A DNA stretch of 64,000 bases from Mucilaginibacter xinganensis (lineage in GTDB: Bacteria; Bacteroidota; Bacteroidia; Sphingobacteriales; Sphingobacteriaceae). The notes below the pieces were generated by a model that made no database searches, was not told where the DNA came from, and was given only the letters and a program-made list of their open reading frames with translations. Positions 49,126 through 56,788 of the stretch are shown piece after piece. How positions within the stretch are numbered: the stretch's first letter is position 1; the number at the start of each line of letters is the position of its first letter. The DNA lies in contig NZ_CP022743.1 in NCBI RefSeq assembly GCF_002257585.1, positions 2,170,001 through 2,234,000 of the forward strand, read 5' to 3'. The translations under genes and the position numbers were made by a program.

Positions 49126-51246
49126 ATGAAACTAACAACCTGTTTGCTATTTTTCTGGATACTCACCGGCACATCTGTAAATGCACAGCATTTTGCATCA
49201 TGGGATAATAACGAGTTAACGCTCAATAATGGCATTGTTAAGCGTGTTATCAAACTGCCCGCTTCAACCGGCCGGTTTGTAACTACATTGTATAAGCCCA
49301 TATCCGGTAAGTTTGAGTTTTTTGACACGGTTAGCACCGATTTTCAGTTCGAAGTAAATGACCGGGTGTATTCGGGCAGCAAAACCGTTTGGCAGCTAAT
49401 CGGTATAAAAAACTGTTCGGACGCCACATCAGGCAGCGGTGCAGCAGTAACGCTGTTAAGCGATGACAAAAAGATTGAGCTTACTGTTCAATACCTGCTT
49501 TATCCAGGCTCAGCTGCTATCCGTAAAAATCTTACGGTTAAAAATCTTTCACACACTACCGTTAAATTGGAATCTGTTGACGTAGAGAAGCTTGAATTAA
49601 ACGCCGATGGCCCCACGTTTAGCCAGGTAATGCATGATTATGGAAGAAGGCGCTCATTAGGCCCCTATGACGGTAATATGCAGGATGCGCTTATTACGGT
49701 ACATAATAGCCAATGGGAGCAAGGCATAGTAATTGGTAACGAAGCAGCCGGGGTAATTAAACACACTTCGTTTTTTTGGGGAGGAATGGACATCTGTAGC
49801 GGGTTTACGCATAAAGATGCCCGGTACCCTTTCAGAAAGTATATTTTGCCGGGCGAGTTATTTACTACCGCGCAGGTGTTTACCATGGTTTACAACAATC
49901 AGAAAGATGCCGGCTACATATTAAATACTGAAGTGGCCGATTTTGTAAGAAAATACCTGGGTTCCCGGTTATCGCTGTTAAAACAGAAACCCACGTTTGT
50001 ATATAATACCTGGGAACCCTTTGGCAGCAATATCAACGAAAAACTGGTGATGGAGCTTGCCAGGGCTGCTGCGAAGGCAGGTATGAAAGAATTTGTAATT
50101 GACGATGGCTGGCAGGATAGTTATGGCGATTGGGGGATCGACAAAAAGAAGTTCCCTCGTGGGCTTAAGCCGGTGTTTGATTACATTAAATCGTTGGGGA
50201 TGAAGCCGGGCTTATGGATCAGTGTGGGGAGTGCCACGCCGGATAGTAAAGTATTTAAGGCGCACCCCGAATGGTTTGTAAAAGATAAAAACGGCAAATT
50301 AACTTCGCTTCACCTTGATGCGGATGCCGACAGGTACACCGCTTGTTTTAGCACCGGCTGGTATGGTTATATTAAAGGTGTTTTATTAAAATTAGCTACG
50401 GATTATGGACTGGAATACATGAAACTTGATTTTGCGGTAGTGACCAGTCCTTACCGGTATGATCCCACTGCCTCAGGCTGCTATGCTACAGACCATCCGG
50501 GGCATTCAGACCATAACGAATCGCTGTATGCTAATTATGAACAGGTTTGGAAATTGTTCGACGAGCTGCATGCCGCTAAACCAGGGCTGTTTATTGATTG
50601 TACTTTTGAAACCATGGGCGGCTTGCAGCTGATTGACTACGCGATGCTTAAACATGCCGAGGGTAACTGGCTCTCTAACTTTACCGGCCACGCCGAACAA
50701 ATTGATTTAAGCATCCGCAATATGGCCTGGTGGCGGTCGCCGGCTATCCCGGCAACAGCGCTGGTTATCGGCAACCCCGAAATGCAGGACACCGGATGGG
50801 ATTTGCACATTAAATCGCTGGCAGGTGCCCTGCCAATTATGTTGGGCGACCCCAGGAAGTTAACGGCAGCCGATATAACAAAATACAGGGTATTTGCCGA
50901 CTGGCTGCAACTGATGGACCGTCGCTACCAGATCATGAGTTTCAGGCAGGATCTGCCCGGTTTTGGAGAACCGATGGAAGGCTTTTGGGATGGATTTCAG
51001 CGGATAAATACACAAACAAAAACGGGCGGAATAGTCGGCGTATTCAGGCAGGGTTCGGCAGAGGTAAAACGGATGGTTACCGTATTTAATCTTGACCCGT
51101 TAAAAACATACCAGGTAAAAAAAATGGATGGAACTGCCGTAATTACGCAAACCGGGCGCTACCTTAACGATAAAGGATTTGAGGTAGCTTTGGATAAAAA
51201 GTACGATGGTGAACTTTTCGAAATAGCTGAGAAAGCCGTTAACTGA
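49126..51246 (+). CDS. GH36-family alpha-galactosidase, secreted
   Basis: A 706-residue glycoside hydrolase. Signal peptide KLTTCLLFFWILTGTSVNAQ. An N-terminal beta-sandwich (~25-280) leads into a TIM barrel with the GH36 motifs: FVYNTWEPFG, EFVIDDGWQDSYGDWGID near residue 325, YMKLDFAV near 430 with the nucleophile Asp, and LFIDCTFETMGGLQLIDYAM in place of the usual acid/base segment. The ATG at 49126 is preferred over a TTG two codons upstream because it starts a normal signal peptide. Probably cleaves alpha-galactosides; the exact linkage is not readable. It is transcribed divergently from susC. Confidence 0.88.
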   Translation: MKLTTCLLFFWILTGTSVNAQHFASWDNNELTLNNGIVKRVIKLPASTGRFVTTLYKPISGKFEFFDTVSTDFQFEVNDRVYSGSKTVWQLIGIKNCSDATSGSGAAVTLLSDDKKIELTVQYLLYPGSAAIRKNLTVKNLSHTTVKLESVDVEKLELNADGPTFSQVMHDYGRRRSLGPYDGNMQDALITVHNSQWEQGIVIGNEAAGVIKHTSFFWGGMDICSGFTHKDARYPFRKYILPGELFTTAQVFTMVYNNQKDAGYILNTEVADFVRKYLGSRLSLLKQKPTFVYNTWEPFGSNINEKLVMELARAAAKAGMKEFVIDDGWQDSYGDWGIDKKKFPRGLKPVFDYIKSLGMKPGLWISVGSATPDSKVFKAHPEWFVKDKNGKLTSLHLDADADRYTACFSTGWYGYIKGVLLKLATDYGLEYMKLDFAVVTSPYRYDPTASGCYATDHPGHSDHNESLYANYEQVWKLFDELHAAKPGLFIDCTFETMGGLQLIDYAMLKHAEGNWLSNFTGHAEQIDLSIRNMAWWRSPAIPATALVIGNPEMQDTGWDLHIKSLAGALPIMLGDPRKLTAADITKYRVFADWLQLMDRRYQIMSFRQDLPGFGEPMEGFWDGFQRINTQTKTGGIVGVFRQGSAEVKRMVTVFNLDPLKTYQVKKMDGTAVITQTGRYLNDKGFEVALDKKYDGELFEIAEKAVN

Positions 51247-51727
51247 CCGCGTAAAAGCTTGCGGAGCGGAAAATTTGATAATTAAGTTGGGAAGGCAATG
51301 AATGCGATAATAAACGCAATATAAATGCTAATTATATTAGTTATTTTTATTGCGTTTGCTCAGTGCTGAATGTTACTTTTAGCCGGCTTTCCCTGCATAT
51401 CGCAGTTGAATTTTCAAAAGCCCCAACCACGATTTTTTTTATAAAATATAAAGCCCCATCGTTTTTTTGAGCCCCAAAACGAACTTTTTGGGAGCTGCGT
51501 TCTTTAAAAATCTTTATTTACAGGCAGCAATAGCCGTTTTTATGCCATTTTACCTGAAATGACCTAGACCGTTTTTGCCCGTTTTTTGCCTTTTTAAGGC
51601 ATACCCTAAACTCCTTTTGCCCGTTTTTGAGGCATTTTCAAACACAACCTAAATGTGTTTTGCCCGTTTTTGGGATGTTTTGAGACACGACCTAAACCTC
51701 TTTTTTTCATAGACCAACTTAAAAATT
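51247..51727. other. Intergenic region with inverted and tandem repeats
   Basis: No gene seen. An inverted repeat AAACGCAATA / TATTGCGTTT (51312-51321 and 51348-51357) may fold after the GH36 stop. A set of ~43-base tandem repeats fills 51561-51710 before the CGNR gene. Confidence 0.55.
51561..51710. repeat. Imperfect ~43-bp tandem repeats, about 3.5 units
   Basis: Each unit carries CCTA(A/G)A(C/T) followed by TTTTGCCCGTTTTTG; the GCCCG cores stand at 51577, 51619 and 51662, i.e. 42 and 43 bases apart. A partial fourth unit (ACCTAAACCTC) ends just before the CGNR gene. Units share the core and differ at their ends. Confidence 0.65.
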
Positions 51728-52402
51728 ATGTACAAATCACTAAAAGACCGGTATAAACCGGAGCGATCATGGCCCGCCAATTCGGCCGATCCATTTCCAA
51801 TGGAGGGCGACATTCCCGTGTTGCAATTTATCAATACCTACCGCGACCGCGGCGGCATCCGCCGTAAAGATTACCTTGGAAATTATGAGGAATTTTTGAA
51901 CTGGTGCAATGAATTTAAAATAGTGGACCTGGAGGATTATAACTGCCTGAACTTTGAGGGCTATTGCAACCCGCACGATGCCAATCTGGTTTGGCACCGG
52001 GCCATCAGGCTGCGGGAAATAATTTATGAGTTCATCAACAGTACCCTGCGCGACAAGCAGATCCATGAACATGCAGTAGCTTATTTTAATGAAGAAGTTA
52101 ACGAAGCCAACGCCCATCTCCGTTTTGAGCTGATTGGCAATAGCCTACAGGTGATGTGGTTTAATACGCACGAAGAACTGGCGGTGCCGCTTTGGATAAT
52201 TGTTAAACAGGCCGCTGTTTTGTTGCAGTCGGCCCAATTCAGGGACATTAAGAAGTGTTATTGCGGTAAATTTTACCTGGATACCACCAAAAACAAAAGC
52301 CGGCGCTGGTGCAATCCGCTGGTATGCGGAAACGCGGTGCGGTCAAGGGAATATAAGGAGCGAAAAGGGAAATTAGCAACATCGGCCGCTGTCCCTCAAT
52401 AA
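51728..52402 (+). CDS. CGNR zinc-finger / ABATE-like protein
   Basis: A 224-residue protein. The N-terminal two thirds resemble the ABATE domain (PVLQFINTYRDRGG, LVWHRAIRLREIIYEFINS). The C-terminus holds the CGNR-type zinc finger: KCYCGKFYLDTTKNKSRRWC then NPLVCGNAVRSREYKERK. The two Cys pairs and the following basic patch indicate DNA binding, so it is probably a transcription regulator. In other genomes CGNR genes sit near varied metabolic operons; the target here is unknown. It converges on the PIG-L gene with a 7-base overlap. Confidence 0.82.
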   Translation: MYKSLKDRYKPERSWPANSADPFPMEGDIPVLQFINTYRDRGGIRRKDYLGNYEEFLNWCNEFKIVDLEDYNCLNFEGYCNPHDANLVWHRAIRLREIIYEFINSTLRDKQIHEHAVAYFNEEVNEANAHLRFELIGNSLQVMWFNTHEELAVPLWIIVKQAAVLLQSAQFRDIKKCYCGKFYLDTTKNKSRRWCNPLVCGNAVRSREYKERKGKLATSAAVPQ

Positions 52403-53298
52403 ACCTTCGATAAGTAAGGCACCTGCCTCAACAGCCTGAATAAATTTTCGCATTTAGCAACACCTTCCAACCCGTTAGATTTAAAATACCAGAATTCTTC
52501 CAGGTCGCCGTCGTTCATGGTCATTTGGGTAAAGCCCTGGCTTTTATGCTCGGCAATTTCCCAGTTGGCTATTACTTTGTAATTCACCCGGTTTTTATAG
52601 CTGAAACTTGCGGTGCGGTCCACCTCAAATGAAGGCGTTTTAGTTATCGTTTCTGTTCCCTGGTAGTTTGCATATTGGCTGAACCCCAATGTGGAATCGG
52701 CTTTATTTTGGGTTGTAGCCCCTAAAATCAGGGGCCTGTCAGCAATTGGCAGCGTGGCAAGGGTATTTAAAGCTAAAATGGCTGCTGCTTTGTGTTCGCC
52801 ATGGGTGCCGGGCTCGGGTAACAGCGTAAAAATAAAGTCGTAATGTTTTTTCTTTAATAGCTGTGTCAAATGTTTTTGAACAAGCGCGGTGTTCCAGGTG
52901 GAATCTAAAGGCCCTTTTTCATCCAGGCCGTAATGGGCATCCGCCTGGTCCTGGAAGTAATATTGGGAAACTCCAAGAATTTTACCGGCATTTAATAACT
53001 CTTTTTTCCGGATGCGTGGGAGGTTGGTCCGGCCCGCTTTTTCATCCGTCAGTGCAACGCCGTAATACTGTTCGGCAAGTGTGCAATATTTAAACCCAGC
53101 CTCGCCGTTTGTAATCACAAAAAGGTCAACTGCGCCGTGTTGTTCTTTCACAATTTTATACAGCGTAACGGAGAAAGTGCTTTCATCATCCGGGTGCGCC
53201 ATTACCACCAGCACGCGCGGGCCTTCGGCGGCGTTTTGCGCTTTTAAGCAAGCACCCGGCAGCAAGAAAATAAAAAGAAGAAAAATTAAAATCCGCAT
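52396..53298 (-). CDS. Secreted PIG-L family deacetylase
   Basis: A 300-residue protein with a signal peptide (ILLFLLFIFLLPGACLKAQ-like, residues 3-20). The PIG-L/LmbE zinc motif is VVMAHPDDESTFSVTLYK near residue 31, with the later His in LLPEPGTHGEHKAAAILAL. Such enzymes remove acetyl groups from N-acetylglucosaminyl conjugates, including thiol precursors (bacillithiol, mycothiol) and sugars. A periplasmic form near cysteine genes is of note, but the substrate cannot be told. It follows the tRNA-Cys gene by 28 bases on the same strand. Confidence 0.87.
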   Translation of the reverse strand: MRILIFLLFIFLLPGACLKAQNAAEGPRVLVVMAHPDDESTFSVTLYKIVKEQHGAVDLFVITNGEAGFKYCTLAEQYYGVALTDEKAGRTNLPRIRKKELLNAGKILGVSQYYFQDQADAHYGLDEKGPLDSTWNTALVQKHLTQLLKKKHYDFIFTLLPEPGTHGEHKAAAILALNTLATLPIADRPLILGATTQNKADSTLGFSQYANYQGTETITKTPSFEVDRTASFSYKNRVNYKVIANWEIAEHKSQGFTQMTMNDGDLEEFWYFKSNGLEGVAKCENLFRLLRQVPYLSKVY

Positions 53299-53326
53299 TA
53301 AAAATCAATTAGTAAATTGAAATAGG

Positions 53327-53398
53327 AGGCGTGAGAGCGGGTTCGAACCGCCGTAAGGAGTTTTGCAGACTCCCGCCTAACCACTCGGCCACTCCGCC
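53327..53398 (-). tRNA. tRNA-Cys (anticodon GCA)
   Basis: On the - strand a cloverleaf can be folded: D-arm GCC..GGC, anticodon stem GGAGT/ACTCC with loop CTGCAAA (GCA), T-arm GGCGG/CCGCT around TTCGAAC. The acceptor arms GGCGGAG and CTCACGCC leave one A unpaired, which is unusual. The discriminator base is U, as in other tRNA-Cys; CCA is not encoded. It begins 8 bases after the tlpA-like stop on the same strand. Confidence 0.88.
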
Positions 53399-53406
53399 TG
53401 CTGCAA

Positions 53407-53967
53407 TCAGTTAGTGCCGGCAGCCGGGCTGTCGGCCAGCGATTTTATTACTTTCAGCATCTGGCCAAATTCCTGTTTATCATATAACCTGGTGAGGTAA
53501 ACTATTTTACCGGCAGGGTCAATTATAACGTTACGGGTAACCCCGCTTTTTTTATTGGCAAACCGCCCAAAAATATCCGCACCGGGATCCAGCGCTAAAG
53601 GATACGAGATCTGCATATCCTCATGAAATTTCTGAACTTTGGCTAAAGGTTCATCCCGGTCAACGCCTATTAAAACAACGTTTTTGTTTTGGTAGGCTTT
53701 CCACACGTCGCTTTCCAGGTGCGGCATTTCTTCGCGGCAAACGCTGCACCAGCTTGCCGTAAACTGCAGGATAACGATTTTGCCGCGGAGTTTTTTCAAC
53801 GAGGTTTTAGTACCGTTATTTAAAACCAGTTCAAAATCATCCGGGGCCCGGTCGCCTACCTTAACAATATAACCCCTGTCATCATCTTTTTGTGATGGCT
53901 GGGCCTTTGAAGTGTTTATTAATAAAAGCTGCAACAGGGCCAGCGCGCCATATTTGATTGTTTTCAT
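53407..53967 (-). CDS. TlpA-family thioredoxin, periplasmic
   Basis: A 186-residue protein with a signal peptide (ALALLQLLLINTSKAQ) and a TlpA/AhpC-TSA fold: DFELVLNNGTKTSLKKLRGK, the redox motif ASWCSVCREEMPHLE near residue 72, GVDRDEPLAKV, and ATNVIIDPAGK-like strand RNVIIDPAGKIVYLT. It would act as a periplasmic thiol-disulfide reductase. It lies 29 bases after the NifS-like gene and 8 bases before tRNA-Cys, all on the same strand, so the three may be one transcript. Confidence 0.87.
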   Translation of the reverse strand: MKTIKYGALALLQLLLINTSKAQPSQKDDDRGYIVKVGDRAPDDFELVLNNGTKTSLKKLRGKIVILQFTASWCSVCREEMPHLESDVWKAYQNKNVVLIGVDRDEPLAKVQKFHEDMQISYPLALDPGADIFGRFANKKSGVTRNVIIDPAGKIVYLTRLYDKQEFGQMLKVIKSLADSPAAGTN

Positions 53968-53996
53968 ATTTAATAGTTTTTGTTATTTAGCTTAAC

Positions 53997-55097
53997 CTAT
54001 GCAGCTACGGTTTGGTAAACTGCCGCTATTACGGCCGCCACATGGTCTATCTCCTCTACGGTATTATACTTGCTGAAGGAAAAACGGATATTATCCGTAT
54101 GGCTTTCAATTCCCAGCGCTTTCAATACAATGGATGATGAACTGTTTCCACCCGTTACCGCTACCTGGTTGTCATCAAGATATTGCACCAGGCTCCGGTT
54201 TGTATTTGCAGGCGGCAGGTTGATGTTTAATATAGTATAAATGCTTTTTGCTGAAAATTCCGAATTTCCGTTGAAAGTCAATGATGGCAGGCGTTCTGCC
54301 AGCTGTTGGATCATCCTTTTTTTTAAACCACGGATATACTTCTCCTGCGCTTCCATTTCGCTGTGAGCAATAGCCAGGGCCCTGCTTAAGCCAATAATAC
54401 CGGGAATGTTTTCAGTTTTTGAACCGTACAGCGCTGGGCTAAGCCTTGTCCCCTTACGGCAATACAAAAAACCAATGCCTTTTGGTCCATGAAATTTGTG
54501 GCCTGATGCTGCCAGAAAATTAACGTTTAAGTTGTTAACGTCATGGCGATAACGGCCTGTTGTTTGTGCAGCATCTGTATGGAAAAGCGCCTTGTATTTT
54601 TTACAAAGCAGCCCGATAGTTTCTATATCATTCAAATTCCCCACCTCGTTATTAGCGTTCATTACCGATACCAGGTTGCGGGTATTGGTACGCAGCAAAT
54701 ACTGCAGGTGATCCAGGTCAAGATTTCCCCGCTCATCGTGCTTCAGATAGCTGATGCGAATATCGTGTTTTCGCTTCAGTGCGTTCAAGGTGTTGAGGAC
54801 TGAAGGATGTTCAAACGGGGAAGTAATGATATGATCAATAAAGGCGCAGTTTACTGCCGAAATAATGGCTATCGTATTTGCTTCGGTGCCCCCGGAAGTA
54901 AAAATAATTTCTTCGGGCAGCGCATTTAGCAGCTTCGCAACATTTGCCCTGCTGGTTTCTATAGCAGCTTTTGCATCCCGTCCATAACCGTGATGGGCAG
55001 ATGGAATGCCGTACTGGTCCAATAAATAAGGGGTCATGGCATTATATACTTCTTTATCAAGTGGCGTGCTTGCGGCGTTATCGAGGTATATCTTCAT
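53997..55097 (-). CDS. NifS/IscS-like PLP enzyme lacking the catalytic cysteine
   Basis: A 366-residue aminotransferase class V protein close to cysteine desulfurases: N-terminal YLDNAASTPLDKEVYNAM, TSGGTEANTIAI, NANNEVGNL, FHTDAAQTTGRY and the PLP lysine in SGHKFHGPKGIGFLY near residue 200. In IscS the loop VSSGSACTS gives the sulfur-carrying Cys; here the matching stretch is VAVTGGNSSSS followed by IVLKALGIE. Cys is replaced by Ser, and the other Cys residues lie elsewhere. It therefore should not form a persulfide in the usual way; a cysteine/cystine lyase (as in C-DES-type NifS relatives) is one option. Its promoter shares a CTATAG-type site with the redoxin gene. Confidence 0.82.
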   Translation of the reverse strand: MKIYLDNAASTPLDKEVYNAMTPYLLDQYGIPSAHHGYGRDAKAAIETSRANVAKLLNALPEEIIFTSGGTEANTIAIISAVNCAFIDHIITSPFEHPSVLNTLNALKRKHDIRISYLKHDERGNLDLDHLQYLLRTNTRNLVSVMNANNEVGNLNDIETIGLLCKKYKALFHTDAAQTTGRYRHDVNNLNVNFLAASGHKFHGPKGIGFLYCRKGTRLSPALYGSKTENIPGIIGLSRALAIAHSEMEAQEKYIRGLKKRMIQQLAERLPSLTFNGNSEFSAKSIYTILNINLPPANTNRSLVQYLDDNQVAVTGGNSSSSIVLKALGIESHTDNIRFSFSKYNTVEEIDHVAAVIAAVYQTVAA

Positions 55098-55184
55098 ACG
55101 GCTTCGTTATTTAATACCAAACCGGAAAGATGAAATCATCCATCTTTCCGGGATCAGTAAAAACTAATAATCAATTACTCCCGA

Positions 55185-55192
55185 CAAATGTA
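55185..55192 (-). promoter_or_regulatory. -7 box of the NifS-like gene
   Basis: On the - strand TACATTTG fits TAnnTTTG. It lies 4 bases from operator D, so a bound regulator would block RNA polymerase. Confidence 0.5.
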
Positions 55193-55196
55193 TATA

Positions 55197-55211
55197 AATT
55201 CTATAGACATT
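55197..55211. promoter_or_regulatory. CTATAG-type operator D (divergent NifS-like / redoxin)
   Basis: AATTCTATAGACATT, the same 15 bases as site C. It lies 4 bases from the -7 box of the leftward gene and 22 bases from that of the rightward gene (TATTTTTG, 55234-55241), so one site can control both. Confidence 0.65.
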
Positions 55212-55233
55212 ATATAGATTAAATGAAAAATAT

Positions 55234-55241
55234 TATTTTTG
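55234..55241 (+). promoter_or_regulatory. -7 box of the redoxin-like gene
   Basis: TATTTTTG fits TAnnTTTG; 64 bases before the ATG at 55306. Confidence 0.45.
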
Positions 55242-55305
55242 TTCATCCAAAATGCAGGTTTAACCTGATAAATGATGGAAACGAAACGACTTAGAGCATA
55301 AAAAT

Positions 55306-55947
55306 ATGGCATCTTACAACACAACAATCGATTTTGAACTCGCTGAAATAATAGCAGAGCTGGAACTCCCCGTAAGAAAAACACAACCACTTAAGCCTTT
55401 AAAATCAGGCAACAATGTATATGATTTAACGCTGGTTAAGAATAATATAAACAAACAGCGGTTTGTGAAAGGCGCTGTGTTAAACAGCTCTGTTTTACTA
55501 AAACAGTTTTCAGGGAAGCCATTGGTGATCTGTTTTTATAGTTCAGCCTGGCAGCACCACGGACTTCATTACTTAAAGCAGTGGAATGTTATTAACCGGG
55601 AAATTACGAGGATTGGAGCCAACCTGCTGGTAGTAAGCCCTGATGAGGGAGGGCAGCTATTGGAGCAAACTATATGGGATAATAGCCTGTACCTGAATTT
55701 TTATTACGATCCGGAAAACAGTATTGCACAAAAATTCGGCATTTACTCGGATGAAGCCCCGGCCTGGGACAAGTATCCCGGAATTGATGTAAATGTTCCC
55801 TTATTAGCCGTTTATGTAGTGAATTCTGATAATCAAATTATTTTTGATTATGTTGATAAAGACCTGAAAGGCCCTGTTTCGTCACCCGGGTTGTTGGAAG
55901 CATTGCGGGCAGAAGAATCTCCTGGTCACAAACGTAAGTCTGCATAA
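55306..55947 (+). CDS. Redoxin-like protein without active-site cysteines
   Basis: A 213-residue cytosolic protein of the peroxiredoxin/thioredoxin fold. The strand-turn-helix that normally holds the redox Cys is visible as LVICFYSSAWQHHGLHYLKQW near residue 75: the W-C-P-x-C of relatives is W-Q-H-H-G here. Later fold markers remain (LLVVSPDEGGQLLEQTIWDN, FYYDPENSIAQKFGIY, PLLAVYVVNSDNQIIFDYVD). It has a single Cys in the strand before the site. So it is likely a binding or regulatory protein and not a peroxidase. It is divergent from the NifS-like gene and convergent with the acetyltransferase gene. Confidence 0.75.
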   Translation: MASYNTTIDFELAEIIAELELPVRKTQPLKPLKSGNNVYDLTLVKNNINKQRFVKGAVLNSSVLLKQFSGKPLVICFYSSAWQHHGLHYLKQWNVINREITRIGANLLVVSPDEGGQLLEQTIWDNSLYLNFYYDPENSIAQKFGIYSDEAPAWDKYPGIDVNVPLLAVYVVNSDNQIIFDYVDKDLKGPVSSPGLLEALRAEESPGHKRKSA

Positions 55948-55972
55948 TACCTGCGGTTTTAAAAGTATTAGT

Positions 55973-56788
55973 TTATGCGTCTTCTTTAACTTCTATCCTC
56001 AATTGATGGGTATTGAAAACGCTTGAATATGGCGCAACGCTCTTTGTTAAAAATACGCTTCCCCCAATTATGCTGTCGTGGCCAATAACGGTTCGTCCTC
56101 CTAAAATGGTGCTGCGCGCATAAATAATTACGTTGTCTTCTACCGTAGGATGCCGTTTAACGTCAGAAAGGATTTTGCTCACCTGCGAAGCCCCTAAAGT
56201 TACGCCCTGATAAATAGATACATTTTTACCGATAATGCTGGTGGCGCCAATAACTATCCCGGTGCCGTGATCAAAGAAAACCGGCACACCAATTTGTGCG
56301 TTTGGGTGAATATCCACACCGGTTTTACCATGAGCATGCTCGCTAAGGATTCGCGGCAGGATCGGCACACCCAATTGTGAAAGTTTATTGGCTATCCTAT
56401 AAACGGCTACCGCGTAAAAGCCGGGATAAGAGACGATCACTTCGTGGATACTGCCCGCCGCCGGGTCATCTTCAAAGGTTTTTGTTGCATCCAGCCTCAG
56501 GCTTTGATAAATATCTTCCAGCGATGCATAAAATTTATAGATCACCTCATCGATATTGATGTCAGCCGGATCAAGGTAGCTCAGCAAGATATTTTCCAGG
56601 TCGATCTGATTCTTCTTTAACTGTCCTTCATAGATCGATTGCCGGTTTAGCCGGTTGTTCGGGAAGAGGAATTCATACAGGTCAGACAGCCAATCCACTG
56701 CCTGCCTGTATGATGGGGTAGCTTCCCATTCAGCTTTATGCACCTGGTACAGGTGTTCAATAAACTTACTGATCTGGTCCTGTTCCAT
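55973..56788 (-). CDS. Serine O-acetyltransferase
   Basis: A 271-residue enzyme that makes O-acetylserine, the direct precursor of cysteine. The C-terminal left-handed beta-helix of hexapeptide repeats is clear: IHPNAQIGVPVFFDHGTGIV, IGATSIIGKNVSIYQGVTLG and VEDNVIIYARSTILGG, with catalytic His residues in ISEHAHGKTGVDIHP and FDHGTG. The N-terminal ~140 residues are helical as in EpsC/CysE long forms. It follows the cysteine desulfurase gene without a gap, the usual third gene of Family 2A encapsulin operons. Confidence 0.9.
   Translation of the reverse strand: MEQDQISKFIEHLYQVHKAEWEATPSYRQAVDWLSDLYEFLFPNNRLNRQSIYEGQLKKNQIDLENILLSYLDPADINIDEVIYKFYASLEDIYQSLRLDATKTFEDDPAAGSIHEVIVSYPGFYAVAVYRIANKLSQLGVPILPRILSEHAHGKTGVDIHPNAQIGVPVFFDHGTGIVIGATSIIGKNVSIYQGVTLGASQVSKILSDVKRHPTVEDNVIIYARSTILGGRTVIGHDSIIGGSVFLTKSVAPYSSVFNTHQLRIEVKEDA

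Noticed and set aside
49126..51246. GH36 enzyme as a sulfoquinovosidase that would feed the sulfur regulon
   Set aside because: Known sulfoquinovosidases are GH31; the motifs here are GH36, and no sulfur-type operator lies on its side.
51561..51710. Repeats read as a CRISPR array
   Set aside because: Units are contiguous and degenerate with no unique spacers between exact repeats, and there are no cas genes in the window.
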